Assembly (NCBI RefSeq): GCF_002072105.2
Contig: NZ_MTBC01000004.1
Location: forward strand, 388,182-452,181
DNA from: Croceivirga radicis
Lineage (GTDB): Bacteria > Bacteroidota > Bacteroidia > Flavobacteriales > Flavobacteriaceae
Length of the DNA stretch: 64,000 nt
Reading direction: 5' to 3'
Shown here: one piece after another, positions 27,679 to 36,616 of the stretch
Position numbering within the stretch: position 1 is the first letter of the stretch
How the letters are laid out: each line of letters begins with the position of its first letter
Made by a program: the position numbers and the translations under genes
Notes under the pieces: model-generated
The model's database searches: none
Told to the model about the DNA's origin: nothing
What the model saw: the letters and a program-made list of their open reading frames with translations, nothing else

Positions 27679-30000
27679 TTAAGGCATTGGATCAAATGTT
27701 TTGGTCATTTGTAAATCTAGCTCCCCTCCTGCAACCAGGCGGTTATGGTCTATAGCGAAGTTAGCTAGGTTACTTCCATTAAACGTTGCTGAATTTACAT
27801 AGTAATTACCTGCTGCGGCACCGTTAGCTTTTATGGTTAAAACATTTCCTGGGTAGTAATCTGGATTTAAACTGATTTTTACCTCGTCAAAAATTGGACT
27901 ACCAATTTGATAAACCGGATTGGCCTCTGTACCGCCGTTCATCTGAAAAAGCCCTATTTTGAGTAGCACATTTAAACTCCCCATAAGACCTTGGTCCTCG
28001 TCCCCGCAATAACCCGTTGCTGGCGAAAGTCCGCTAAAAGCTTGTTCTACAACTTTTCTTGACCAAAGCTGGGTCAAATCTGGTCTTCCTAGTAGATGAA
28101 AAACAAAAGCTGTTTGTATAGAGGGCTGGTTACCAAAATTTACCGGTATCCTACTATATTCCGGATGCAGCTCCTTATCATGTGAATTTCCAGAGGTAAA
28201 CTTTAATTTTTCTGCGTCTTTAAACTGATTTTCTAACTTGGCAACAGCAGCCTCCTTGCCCCCCATTAAACTGGCCAGCCCTTCCAAATCATGTGGAACA
28301 AACCAAGTTGCCTGCGCACTATTGGACTCTACAAAACCATTTTCATATTGGTAAGGGTCAAAATCCAGTTTCCAGTCACCAGAAGCTGTTTTAGGAACCA
28401 TCCAACCAAAACCTTTATGATATACATTCTTATAATTTTTGGCACGATTTTGAAATAATTCTACATCCTCATCTTTACCCAATTTTTTAGCCAACTGTGC
28501 CAAGGTCCAATCTTGGTAGCTGTATTCTAAAGTTTGCCCCGTACCATCTAAATGAATACCATGGCCCTGCTCTTCCGTTGGTAAAGGAAATGGCGCGTAG
28601 CCTTTAGTAAGGTAATGCTTAAAACCACCACCTAAATGGGTAGTATGTTCATAACCTGCTTTAGCCATTAACCCCACTAACGTATGGTTCTTTTTTAAAG
28701 CCTCATAGATAAATTCCAAACTATCTTTTACAATACCTTTTTGTATAGCACTTACTAAAAAAGGCGTTGAGGATGCACCCGTCATCACGTAGGTATAATT
28801 ACCACCAGAGGGGCCTCTTGGTACTAGGCCGCCATCTTTGTAGTACTGCATTAAAGATTGTGAAAATTCGTGCATAATTTCAGGATAAACCAAACCCCAC
28901 AGGGTATTTAACGTCCATTGTGCACCCCAGAACGAATCAGAATTGTAATGGTTAAATAAGGGTTTACCTGTATCATCTAGAGGTAAATGGCCAATTCTAA
29001 AGCTGTTACCCGTATTATCCGGGTAAGCACCATTGGCATCGGAAATAATGCGTCTTCCCTGCAACGCGTGCCATAAATCTGTGTAGAATCTACGCTGCGC
29101 CTGTTGGGTATTGCCGGTAACTTGAATACGAGACAACATTTGATTCCATTCTTCCTTAGAATCCGCAACCACTTGATCAAAGTTCCAGTGGTTCAACTCC
29201 TGTTTCAAATTATTGGATGCATTTTCTACAGAGGTATAAGAAAGTGCAACCTTCATTAAAACCGGATTTGCACTGTTGGATAGGGTTAGCACATAATTGT
29301 TAGATAAATTATCTTTTGCAAAATGGGTAACCGGTGTATTCATTTCAATTTTAAAATAGGCCTTAAACGGTTTTGGCCTTCTAATTGTGGGCTGCATTAC
29401 AAAAGAACCGTAAAAACTAGTTTCGGTTTCTTGAACAACCTCACCTTTGGTTATTTCACATGGCCCTAATATACCTTCTAAATCTATAACCAATTGATTT
29501 TCTTTGGTATTATCAAATTGGTATTTATGAAAGCCTACCCGTTTGGTACTGGTTAATTCTACCGTACTATTATACCTATCCAACTCCACCTTATGGTAAC
29601 CGGGTGCTACAACTTCTTTGTCATGACTAAAACTAGAATGGTACTTAGTATAACTAAATGTTGCTCCTTTTTCTTTTGAAATAGGCATTACCGTTAAACC
29701 AGCCATTTGCCAAGCATGTATATGGCTAAAACCACGTATGGTATCTGTTATATACCTGTAGCCACTGCCCCATGCCCCGTCTACCTCTGTATCTGGGTTA
29801 AGATTTACCATACCAAATGGCCTACAAGCACTACTAAAGAAAAACCATCTGGAATTTTCTGTATCCAATTGATTGTATACCAAATCTACCGGGTTGGGTT
29901 TTGGTTTTTCCTTAGACGTATTTTCTACTTTTTGGTTGCTACAAGACCCTAGCGTTGCGGCTACTAAAAGGGAGGCTGCCCACTGTTTAATTATTCTCAA
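27679..30000 (-). CDS. GH92 family glycoside hydrolase (alpha-mannosidase-like)
   Basis: The 773-residue lipoprotein starts at a TTG (30000), chosen because the encoded MRIIKQWAASLLVAATLGSC is a complete lipoprotein signal. The GH92 N-terminal region follows (CRPFGMVNLNPDT, FSHIHAWQMAG), then the helical barrel with SDSFWGAQWTLNTLWGL, GNQPSIQTAFVFH and YCGDEDQGLMG. GH92 enzymes are Ca2+-dependent exo-alpha-mannosidases, but divergent members exist and the specificity here is unknown. It is the first gene of the operon continuing through GH28, GH115 and HTCS. The 158 bp upstream contain motifs shared with the susC promoter region. Confidence 0.85.
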   Translation of the reverse strand: MRIIKQWAASLLVAATLGSCSNQKVENTSKEKPKPNPVDLVYNQLDTENSRWFFFSSACRPFGMVNLNPDTEVDGAWGSGYRYITDTIRGFSHIHAWQMAGLTVMPISKEKGATFSYTKYHSSFSHDKEVVAPGYHKVELDRYNSTVELTSTKRVGFHKYQFDNTKENQLVIDLEGILGPCEITKGEVVQETETSFYGSFVMQPTIRRPKPFKAYFKIEMNTPVTHFAKDNLSNNYVLTLSNSANPVLMKVALSYTSVENASNNLKQELNHWNFDQVVADSKEEWNQMLSRIQVTGNTQQAQRRFYTDLWHALQGRRIISDANGAYPDNTGNSFRIGHLPLDDTGKPLFNHYNSDSFWGAQWTLNTLWGLVYPEIMHEFSQSLMQYYKDGGLVPRGPSGGNYTYVMTGASSTPFLVSAIQKGIVKDSLEFIYEALKKNHTLVGLMAKAGYEHTTHLGGGFKHYLTKGYAPFPLPTEEQGHGIHLDGTGQTLEYSYQDWTLAQLAKKLGKDEDVELFQNRAKNYKNVYHKGFGWMVPKTASGDWKLDFDPYQYENGFVESNSAQATWFVPHDLEGLASLMGGKEAAVAKLENQFKDAEKLKFTSGNSHDKELHPEYSRIPVNFGNQPSIQTAFVFHLLGRPDLTQLWSRKVVEQAFSGLSPATGYCGDEDQGLMGSLNVLLKIGLFQMNGGTEANPVYQIGSPIFDEVKISLNPDYYPGNVLTIKANGAAAGNYYVNSATFNGSNLANFAIDHNRLVAGGELDLQMTKTFDPMP

Positions 30001-30120
30001 TCCGTTTTTATTTATTCAGTCGTTAATAGCCGCTAACCCACACTAAATTGTGTGCACTAGGGCTTACCTGCTAAAATACTGGAAGGTTTTAGCCGCCTTA
30101 TGGACAGTTTGTGCAGAAAT

Positions 30121-30136
30121 ATGGATGTATTGTACA
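30121..30136. promoter_or_regulatory. Partial copy of the locus operator-like element
   Basis: ATGGATGTATTGTACA matches the left half of the 28-bp element at 16704-16731 (ATGGATGTATT) but lacks the full right arm. It lies 120 bp upstream of the GH92 start codon. It is suggestive only. Confidence 0.35.
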
Positions 30137-30158
30137 GTAGCTATAAGTAGCGAACAAT

Positions 30159-31832
30159 CTAACTTTTAGTTCTATTATATAAAATGGAAAGTATTAAAAT
30201 AAGCAAACAAACCAGAGCTCCTATAAACCATAAATTCAAAGTTGACTTTTTAGGAATATTTTCTTCAATTATGTTAAGTTGATTAACCTTTGGATTCTGA
30301 ACAACTTGCGTACTTCCATCTGGCCATACCACCTTAACCGCTTCAATAACACTATTTTTACCTAAGCCGAAATGAAGTGTTGAAGAATTTTGGGATAAAT
30401 GACTGGATCCGCCACCATCCACTTCTCTAACCATCGTCTTATTATCACTAGTAACATACACCTTAGCTCCGGTACCATTAGATTCAAAGTGTTTTCCCTT
30501 TAGTCTAAATTTTATCCAATCGTTATCAGTTCCTTCATTTAAAAATAGTCGTGTTTTTGATTCCACAGGATACTCTAAAATAGGTTCTTGATTTACCACC
30601 AGAATATCCAAATCTCCATCATTTTCCACATCTAAAACTACAGAACCCCTTCCAATACCATAATCATTGGTATTAGAAAATCTAGAATTATCTGTAAAGC
30701 TTCCATCTTGGTTTACAAAAAAGAAATTACCCATTGGCACACAGTTTGGGTTTAAATCTCCATTTGAAACATATAAATCAACATCACCATCATTATCAAA
30801 ATCGGCAAAATTAGCACCCCAGCTAATTGCGAATGAATAAGTGCCCAATTCTTTAGATCTATCTTTAAATCCTTTGGAACCTTCATTGTACATTAACCAA
30901 TTGAATTTTATATTGGTCATGTAATAGTCTAGATTGCCATCATTATCTATGTCTCCCACCGCAGAACCCATGGCATTAATTTTCAAATCCATACCCAATT
31001 CTTTCCCAACTTCTTTAAAAGTCTTTTTGGGGTACATATTTTGATATAATAAATTGGGCACCGCCTTATATCCAAAATCTTGATTTACTATCAAATCTTG
31101 GTCTCCGTCATTATCAAAATCCGTAAAAACCCCACCAAAACCAAAACCTTTATGGTTTAAGCCATATTCTTGATAAACATTTACAAATGTTTTGCCTTCT
31201 TGATTCAATAATAGATAACCTTCTGCCGTCTGGTTTGCACTTACGATGGTAGCATCTTTTATAATACCAAGTTTACCTTCAAAGTTTTTAAAATAATTTC
31301 CAACATAGATATCCGGATAACCGTCGGCATTAAAGTCACCAAAACACGCTCCGGTGCTAAACGAGTTTAAGTCTGCTAGTCCGTAATCATCTGTCTTGTC
31401 CAAAAATGTGCCATTTCCATTATTTATAAACAATAGGTTTTTTGCCCTTGGTATTTCTTTTGGATTATTTTTAGTATTAATGGTGGTTATAAATAAATCT
31501 ACCCAACCATCTTTATTAACGTCCGCGCTTATGGCTCCTTGTGTAACGTAGTTTTTACTGGCTCCAAGACCGGAGTACTCATAAACATTGGTAAATGTGC
31601 CGTCCTTGTTATTCTTATACAAGGCATCTAGTGCCATACCTCCAGTTAAAAACACGTCTTCAAATCCGTCTGCGTTGTAATCAAAAACAACGGCTCCACC
31701 ACCAAAAGTACCCTCATAAACTTTATACACATGATCAATATTGGATGCTTTAGTAGCTTCTTTAAAAATTTGAGCCTGCAAAAAAACAGTTAGTGAACAA
31801 AAGGCAATGGTCAAAAATTGTTGTTTATTCAT
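30159..31832 (-). CDS. FG-GAP/VCBS repeat protein with ASPIC-UnbV domain (CRTAC1-like)
   Basis: The 557-residue exported protein has at least seven Ca2+-binding repeats of the type DxDxDGxxD (DYNADGFED, DVNKDGWVD, DFNADGYPD, DFDNDGDQD and others) forming a predicted beta-propeller. An ASPIC/UnbV domain (about 430-515) is followed by a C-terminal transmembrane segment (about 532-550). Such proteins are surface or periplasmic binding modules with no proven activity. The start codon overlaps the preceding haloperoxidase gene by 8 nt, so it is the last gene of the second SusCD operon. Confidence 0.88.
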   Translation of the reverse strand: MNKQQFLTIAFCSLTVFLQAQIFKEATKASNIDHVYKVYEGTFGGGAVVFDYNADGFEDVFLTGGMALDALYKNNKDGTFTNVYEYSGLGASKNYVTQGAISADVNKDGWVDLFITTINTKNNPKEIPRAKNLLFINNGNGTFLDKTDDYGLADLNSFSTGACFGDFNADGYPDIYVGNYFKNFEGKLGIIKDATIVSANQTAEGYLLLNQEGKTFVNVYQEYGLNHKGFGFGGVFTDFDNDGDQDLIVNQDFGYKAVPNLLYQNMYPKKTFKEVGKELGMDLKINAMGSAVGDIDNDGNLDYYMTNIKFNWLMYNEGSKGFKDRSKELGTYSFAISWGANFADFDNDGDVDLYVSNGDLNPNCVPMGNFFFVNQDGSFTDNSRFSNTNDYGIGRGSVVLDVENDGDLDILVVNQEPILEYPVESKTRLFLNEGTDNDWIKFRLKGKHFESNGTGAKVYVTSDNKTMVREVDGGGSSHLSQNSSTLHFGLGKNSVIEAVKVVWPDGSTQVVQNPKVNQLNIIEENIPKKSTLNLWFIGALVCLLILILSILYNRTKS

Positions 31833-33168
31833 TTTTCCAATTTAAATCCAAAATGTTGTTGGCTATACGTTTTCCATTTTCTAAACCTACGGTATTATCA
31901 ATGGGCGTATGTATACCACCATAAAATCTAGAATCTGCCGTTTCAAGTGCAAAATCCCAAAAAGAATCAAAACGTCTACTTACAAACTCAGTATCCCTAA
32001 CCTCATCTTTTGGTCTACCTTCATGGGCTTTATCAATAAATGAAACAGTACCTAAATTTGCTTCCAATACAGTAGCTGCAGCTGCAGCTTGTATGGCATG
32101 CCCAGATGGAAAAGCAGGAAATGGTGGATCGGGCCAAAAAGACTCCCATTCTTGATCAATATATTTTGGAACATAGGTATTTGGACGTTCTGAAAAATAG
32201 TGGTATTTCCATTCCCAGCACTTTATAAAAGCATCAGCAACGGCAAGAGCTGTTTGCGCCAAAGTTTGTGCTGTTTTTACAACATCTGGCCTAACTTTAT
32301 CTAATACAACGGTAGCTAGATAATACGAATGTCCTGGCGGGGTAAAACTAACATCTGGGTCATCTCCCCACCAGATAGCTGCCTCTTTTTCTTTTTGGGT
32401 CAACGTTTTTTCTTTTTTATAAACCGCCAAAAACTGTTCATAATAAGGACTACCGGGAACCGTATCAAATTTTAAGTACTCAGGAATAGAAATTGCTCTA
32501 TTTGATTTGGCAAAAGTCCGGTTTTGTCCCCAGTAGGGGTGCAATGGTTTATGGCTAAAAGACTGTGCGAATAAAGGAGGTTTCCAAGAACCTAAAAATT
32601 CCTCTCTGTAAAAGTCTTTATCAAAGTTTTTCAAATAACCTCTGTGCCCTCCATCCGTTTTAGACCAATTAAAGATAGATTGAGCAATTTGCTCTCCATA
32701 TGACTCTGATTTCTTTATAATTTCAATTGTAGAATCTTGAACTAGTTGATCATGAATCACATTTTTTAAAGAATCTATCTTGATTATATTCTCATCTGAA
32801 GTTTGCTGATAAATCAATTTTATAATTTTTGCCTGGCCCGCATTTAAAACAGCTGTCCAGTTATATTTTATTTGATTATCTGGTTGCGGCAATTGGTTCA
32901 GTCCATTCAGTTTTAACGCCATTGAATTGTAACTGGTATCGCTATGTACAACACACTCATACATTGTTAATGAAATGTAGGCAAATGCCCTAGACGCAAA
33001 AGTGGGCGAATTAGAAGGTGTGTATTGTGTTATGTAAGTTGTTAATTTGGCCCATTCCAATGCAGTTTCAGTAGCGTCATATTTTTTTTTAGGACTCTGG
33101 CAACCACCCAACAGTAGCATACCAACTAGAACAAAAAATATATTTTTCACTAATTTATTCTTAGGCAT
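31825..33168 (-). CDS. Vanadium-dependent haloperoxidase/PAP2-fold lipoprotein
   Basis: The 447-residue lipoprotein has a signal ending LLLGGCQSPKK. All three conserved active-site motifs of the vanadium chloroperoxidase/acid phosphatase superfamily are present: KYHYFSERP (KX6RP), PSGHA, and SRFYGGIHTPID (SRX5HX3D). The enzyme is therefore probably active, either as a phosphatase on a phosphorylated or lipid-linked substrate or as a haloperoxidase; sequence alone does not decide. It lies between two FG-GAP/ASPIC-UnbV genes, overlapping both, in a SusC/SusD operon. Confidence 0.88.
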   Translation of the reverse strand: MPKNKLVKNIFFVLVGMLLLGGCQSPKKKYDATETALEWAKLTTYITQYTPSNSPTFASRAFAYISLTMYECVVHSDTSYNSMALKLNGLNQLPQPDNQIKYNWTAVLNAGQAKIIKLIYQQTSDENIIKIDSLKNVIHDQLVQDSTIEIIKKSESYGEQIAQSIFNWSKTDGGHRGYLKNFDKDFYREEFLGSWKPPLFAQSFSHKPLHPYWGQNRTFAKSNRAISIPEYLKFDTVPGSPYYEQFLAVYKKEKTLTQKEKEAAIWWGDDPDVSFTPPGHSYYLATVVLDKVRPDVVKTAQTLAQTALAVADAFIKCWEWKYHYFSERPNTYVPKYIDQEWESFWPDPPFPAFPSGHAIQAAAAATVLEANLGTVSFIDKAHEGRPKDEVRDTEFVSRRFDSFWDFALETADSRFYGGIHTPIDNTVGLENGKRIANNILDLNWKNE

Positions 33169-36100
33169 TAGTAGTTTAGTTTATAAGTTTCTAAAGGTTG
33201 CCCATGTGCACCTATTATTAAATAATCATCTATGAACAATGCACCATGTACATCTCCCGTTACTTTTAAGCCACTTGATTTATTACCTATAGGATTAAAA
33301 TTTCCATTACCGTCTCCCAGCAATAAAGAACCGTAACCAGCATCAAGTTTTCCAAGGCTAAGTTTTAAGAAGCCTTCATTACCAAATAGCAGTAAATCTT
33401 TAAACCCGTCTTTATTGAAATCTGAAATAATAATACTTTTTATTGCTGTTTTCTGGGCTTCTACTGGCAATGTGATTTCTTTGTAATTACCACCCGAAGT
33501 ACTCAACAACACAAGGGATGAAAGGGTATTAATTTCTTTTTTATCTCCTTGCCCCAACTGTTCTTTAGTTAATATATTTTCTATGGTTGCCTCTGAGAAA
33601 CTTTCATAGGTAGTGTATTTGGACTTTAAGAAAGACAATTGGTTCAACAGTTCTTTTCTGGATAGATAAGGGTAACTAGTTCCTTGAATGTAGGTATTTA
33701 ATATGGGATCCACCGATCCATTATTATCAAAATCCGAATAGAATAATTCTATTGGTTCTTTTACCGTTGCCCTTAGCTGCGTGTTTTCTCCAAGGTTACC
33801 TAAAACAAAATCTGCTTTTCCATCATCATTTAAATCCGCAATAGATAGAGTGTTCCAAAGACCATTGTTATTATTAAGTCCCAAGTCTTTATTCATATTT
33901 ATTACTTGGGAGCCCTTGATTTTTAAAACTGTAAATGGCATGAATTCTCCTACTAGAGCGAGTTCTTCTTTTCCGTCCCTATCTATATCAACCCAGTTTG
34001 CCCCTGTTATTATGTGATTTTGGGAGGCTTGTGACTTCAACGATTTTCTTAAAAAATTACCTTTCCCATCGTTAATCAAAAAATAACTTTCAGAAGCTCT
34101 TGGATAATTACCAGGAATAACGCCACTTCCAATAAATAGATCCAAATCACCATCCTTATCAATATCATTTTTTACCACTACGTTGGTACTGCTGCCATAA
34201 GCGCCAATTGATTCTTGTGATTTTACAAATTTTCCTTGACCGTTACCCAAGTACAATTGATCAACCATGGCATTATCATCCTCTTTAAAGCTATGATAGC
34301 CACCATACCCTAAATAGATATCTAAAAACCCATCCGCATTAAAATCACCTGAACACATGGCTTGTATGTTAGATTTTAAAGCCTTTGGCAAACCTGTGTT
34401 GCCAACCATATTAAATTGGCCATTGCCATCTCCTAAATAAAGGTAAACGCCATTCCCAACGCCTCCTGCTACAATAAAATCTTCTTTACCATCACCATTA
34501 AAGTCTGATTTAACCAAGGTGGGCGTCTTATGGGAATACTGCTTTAATAACAGTGTCTGCCTATTAAAATCGTTAATGTTATTATGTATATCCTTAAAAG
34601 AGAAAGAATTTTTTACCCATTTGAACATCGCATCAATTGAATCTTTTGATACCTGCTCAGTGTTACTTTTATGTATTAATTCTTTTAGCTCTATTCTTTG
34701 ATTACTCTGTAAGTTGTACAGGTTATGTTTTTCTCCGGAATTCCAAATCACTATTAATGAGTCTATTTTGGTCTGAGTTCCCAATCCAAAATGTAGAATT
34801 GGGCTAACAGTAGATAAATACCCTCTGGTAGGCATTTGATATAATATCTGCTGTTCTTTTCCAGTAAAAATCTTTACAGTTGCACCAATACCCAAAGTAT
34901 TTTTGGAAGAACCTTTTAGAACAACATCCAAATAATTGTTAATTGTACTGTTGGTGTTATTTTGATAGATAAATGCCCGTTCATTAATATTGTTAACTAC
35001 TAAATCTAAATCCCCATCATTGTCCAGGTCTCCATATGCTGCTCCATTACTATTTACCTTTTCATTTAACCCATTGATACTTGCCGTATTAAGGTATCTA
35101 AAATCGGTTTGCTTGGTAAAAAAATAGTTTTGCAATTTGGATGAGGGCATATTACTCACCAGCTTAAGAACATCTTCTCTTTGAAGCCTTCCTTTTGAGG
35201 CTACATAACTATCCATATAATCAATGTAATCCAAGTTTGTATAATCCCTTAAATACCCATTGGTTACAAAGAGTTCCTTGCTTCCATTATTTGAATAGTC
35301 TGCCCATAAGGCAGACCAGCTCCAATCCGTATTACTTATACCGGCCAATTGCCCTATTTCCGAAAACACTCCATTACCGATATTTTTTTGCAACATGTTA
35401 CGCATGTATTGATAGTGGAAACCTGTTTTTACATTTAATCCGAATTTCTCATAGTTATCTGGTGCCAATAAAAGTTTTTGTCTTTTGTTATCTTCTGGCA
35501 ACATGTCTAGAGTATATATATCCAGTAGACCATCATTATCTACATCAGCTATATCATTACCCATAGAGAACTGACTGGTGTGGCCTATCTTCTCTTTAAG
35601 TTGGTCTGTAAAAGTGCCATTCTTTTGATTTATATATAGATAATCTGGCACGGCATAATCATTGGAGACATAAAAATCTGGCCAACCATCTTCATTTAAA
35701 TCTGCAATACCAATTGCCAAACCATAGGATAAAGGTGAACCATTAATTCCCGATTCTAATGTAACATCTGTAAAGTAATTTTTGTGATTATTAAAAAGCC
35801 TTAAACCAGAATTAGTATCATCCTCTTTTAAAAACCTTTTGGTACTGGCCACATTAAGAATAGGTAGTGATTTTGGATTGTGGTTCAACAACAACATATC
35901 CAAATCACCATCTTTGTCGTAATCTAAAAAATAACCTTGATTGCTATAGCCTTCTGAATCTAAGCCAAATTCCTTGGCCTTTTCTTTAAACCGAGGTACG
36001 CCATCTGTACCAACCCCTTGATTGATAAATAGCTGATTGACCCTTTTATGACCGGGAAGTGCCCCAGAATAACACAAATAGTAATCTATTAGCCCATCAC

Positions 36101-36509
36101 CGTTTACATCTGCAGCAGAAATACCGGTTTTCCACGGTCCTTTTCTACCCAGCAAACCAGCCTTAATGGTAATATCCTTAAATTTCATATTACCTAGGTT
36201 TAAATAGCATTTATTTTCTCCCATATTGGAGGTAAAATAAATATCCAATAAACCATCATTATTAATATCTGCCAAAGCAACACCACCACCGTTATAAAAG
36301 TACTCGTACATTAAAACGTTGGTATTAGGCCCTTCCTTCAGTTTATTTTGAAAATCTATACCTGTAAAATCATACGATAATGAAGTATACAAAGGTGTTT
36401 TTCTGGATTCTGAATCTTCTGAGATATGCTCCTTTTCTTTACAGCTTAATATTAGAAAGGAGAAAATAGAAATACAGAGTAATATATTACAGATAAATTT
36501 ATTGATCAA
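33168..36509 (-). CDS. Large FG-GAP/VCBS repeat lipoprotein with ASPIC-UnbV domain
   Basis: The protein has 1113 residues. The signal peptide ends FLILSCKEKE (lipobox). Two blocks of Ca2+-binding repeats are seen, about 6 in residues 60-520 (for example DINNDGLLD, DYDKDGDLD, DVDNDGLLD) and about 7 in residues 660-1080 (DFNGDGKED, DIDKDGDLD, DLNDDGKAD). An ASPIC/UnbV domain separates them (about 535-610). It is the first gene after susD and probably an extra surface glycan- or protein-binding component of that importer. The stop overlaps the start of the haloperoxidase gene by one base. Confidence 0.88.
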   Translation of the reverse strand: MINKFICNILLCISIFSFLILSCKEKEHISEDSESRKTPLYTSLSYDFTGIDFQNKLKEGPNTNVLMYEYFYNGGGVALADINNDGLLDIYFTSNMGENKCYLNLGNMKFKDITIKAGLLGRKGPWKTGISAADVNGDGLIDYYLCYSGALPGHKRVNQLFINQGVGTDGVPRFKEKAKEFGLDSEGYSNQGYFLDYDKDGDLDMLLLNHNPKSLPILNVASTKRFLKEDDTNSGLRLFNNHKNYFTDVTLESGINGSPLSYGLAIGIADLNEDGWPDFYVSNDYAVPDYLYINQKNGTFTDQLKEKIGHTSQFSMGNDIADVDNDGLLDIYTLDMLPEDNKRQKLLLAPDNYEKFGLNVKTGFHYQYMRNMLQKNIGNGVFSEIGQLAGISNTDWSWSALWADYSNNGSKELFVTNGYLRDYTNLDYIDYMDSYVASKGRLQREDVLKLVSNMPSSKLQNYFFTKQTDFRYLNTASINGLNEKVNSNGAAYGDLDNDGDLDLVVNNINERAFIYQNNTNSTINNYLDVVLKGSSKNTLGIGATVKIFTGKEQQILYQMPTRGYLSTVSPILHFGLGTQTKIDSLIVIWNSGEKHNLYNLQSNQRIELKELIHKSNTEQVSKDSIDAMFKWVKNSFSFKDIHNNINDFNRQTLLLKQYSHKTPTLVKSDFNGDGKEDFIVAGGVGNGVYLYLGDGNGQFNMVGNTGLPKALKSNIQAMCSGDFNADGFLDIYLGYGGYHSFKEDDNAMVDQLYLGNGQGKFVKSQESIGAYGSSTNVVVKNDIDKDGDLDLFIGSGVIPGNYPRASESYFLINDGKGNFLRKSLKSQASQNHIITGANWVDIDRDGKEELALVGEFMPFTVLKIKGSQVINMNKDLGLNNNNGLWNTLSIADLNDDGKADFVLGNLGENTQLRATVKEPIELFYSDFDNNGSVDPILNTYIQGTSYPYLSRKELLNQLSFLKSKYTTYESFSEATIENILTKEQLGQGDKKEINTLSSLVLLSTSGGNYKEITLPVEAQKTAIKSIIISDFNKDGFKDLLLFGNEGFLKLSLGKLDAGYGSLLLGDGNGNFNPIGNKSSGLKVTGDVHGALFIDDYLIIGAHGQPLETYKLNY

Positions 36510-36541
36510 TCCGATAGTTTTTTGGTTAGGAGCAAAAGGTA

Positions 36542-36575
36542 GTAATCCTATTTCAAATTAATGAAATAGGATTAC
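36542..36575. terminator. Strong stem-loop between susD and the FG-GAP gene
   Basis: A perfect 14-bp stem, GTAATCCTATTTCA (36542-36555) and TGAAATAGGATTAC (36562-36575), has a 6-nt loop. It lies in the 107-bp gap between SusD and the downstream gene of the same operon. The following T run on the minus strand is short (4 T). It could be a partial terminator or an mRNA 3'-end stabiliser that keeps susCD transcripts more abundant than the distal genes. Confidence 0.65.
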
Positions 36576-36616
36576 AAATTTAAATTAACTTACTCTAAAT
36601 CAATTCTTGATGGTCC

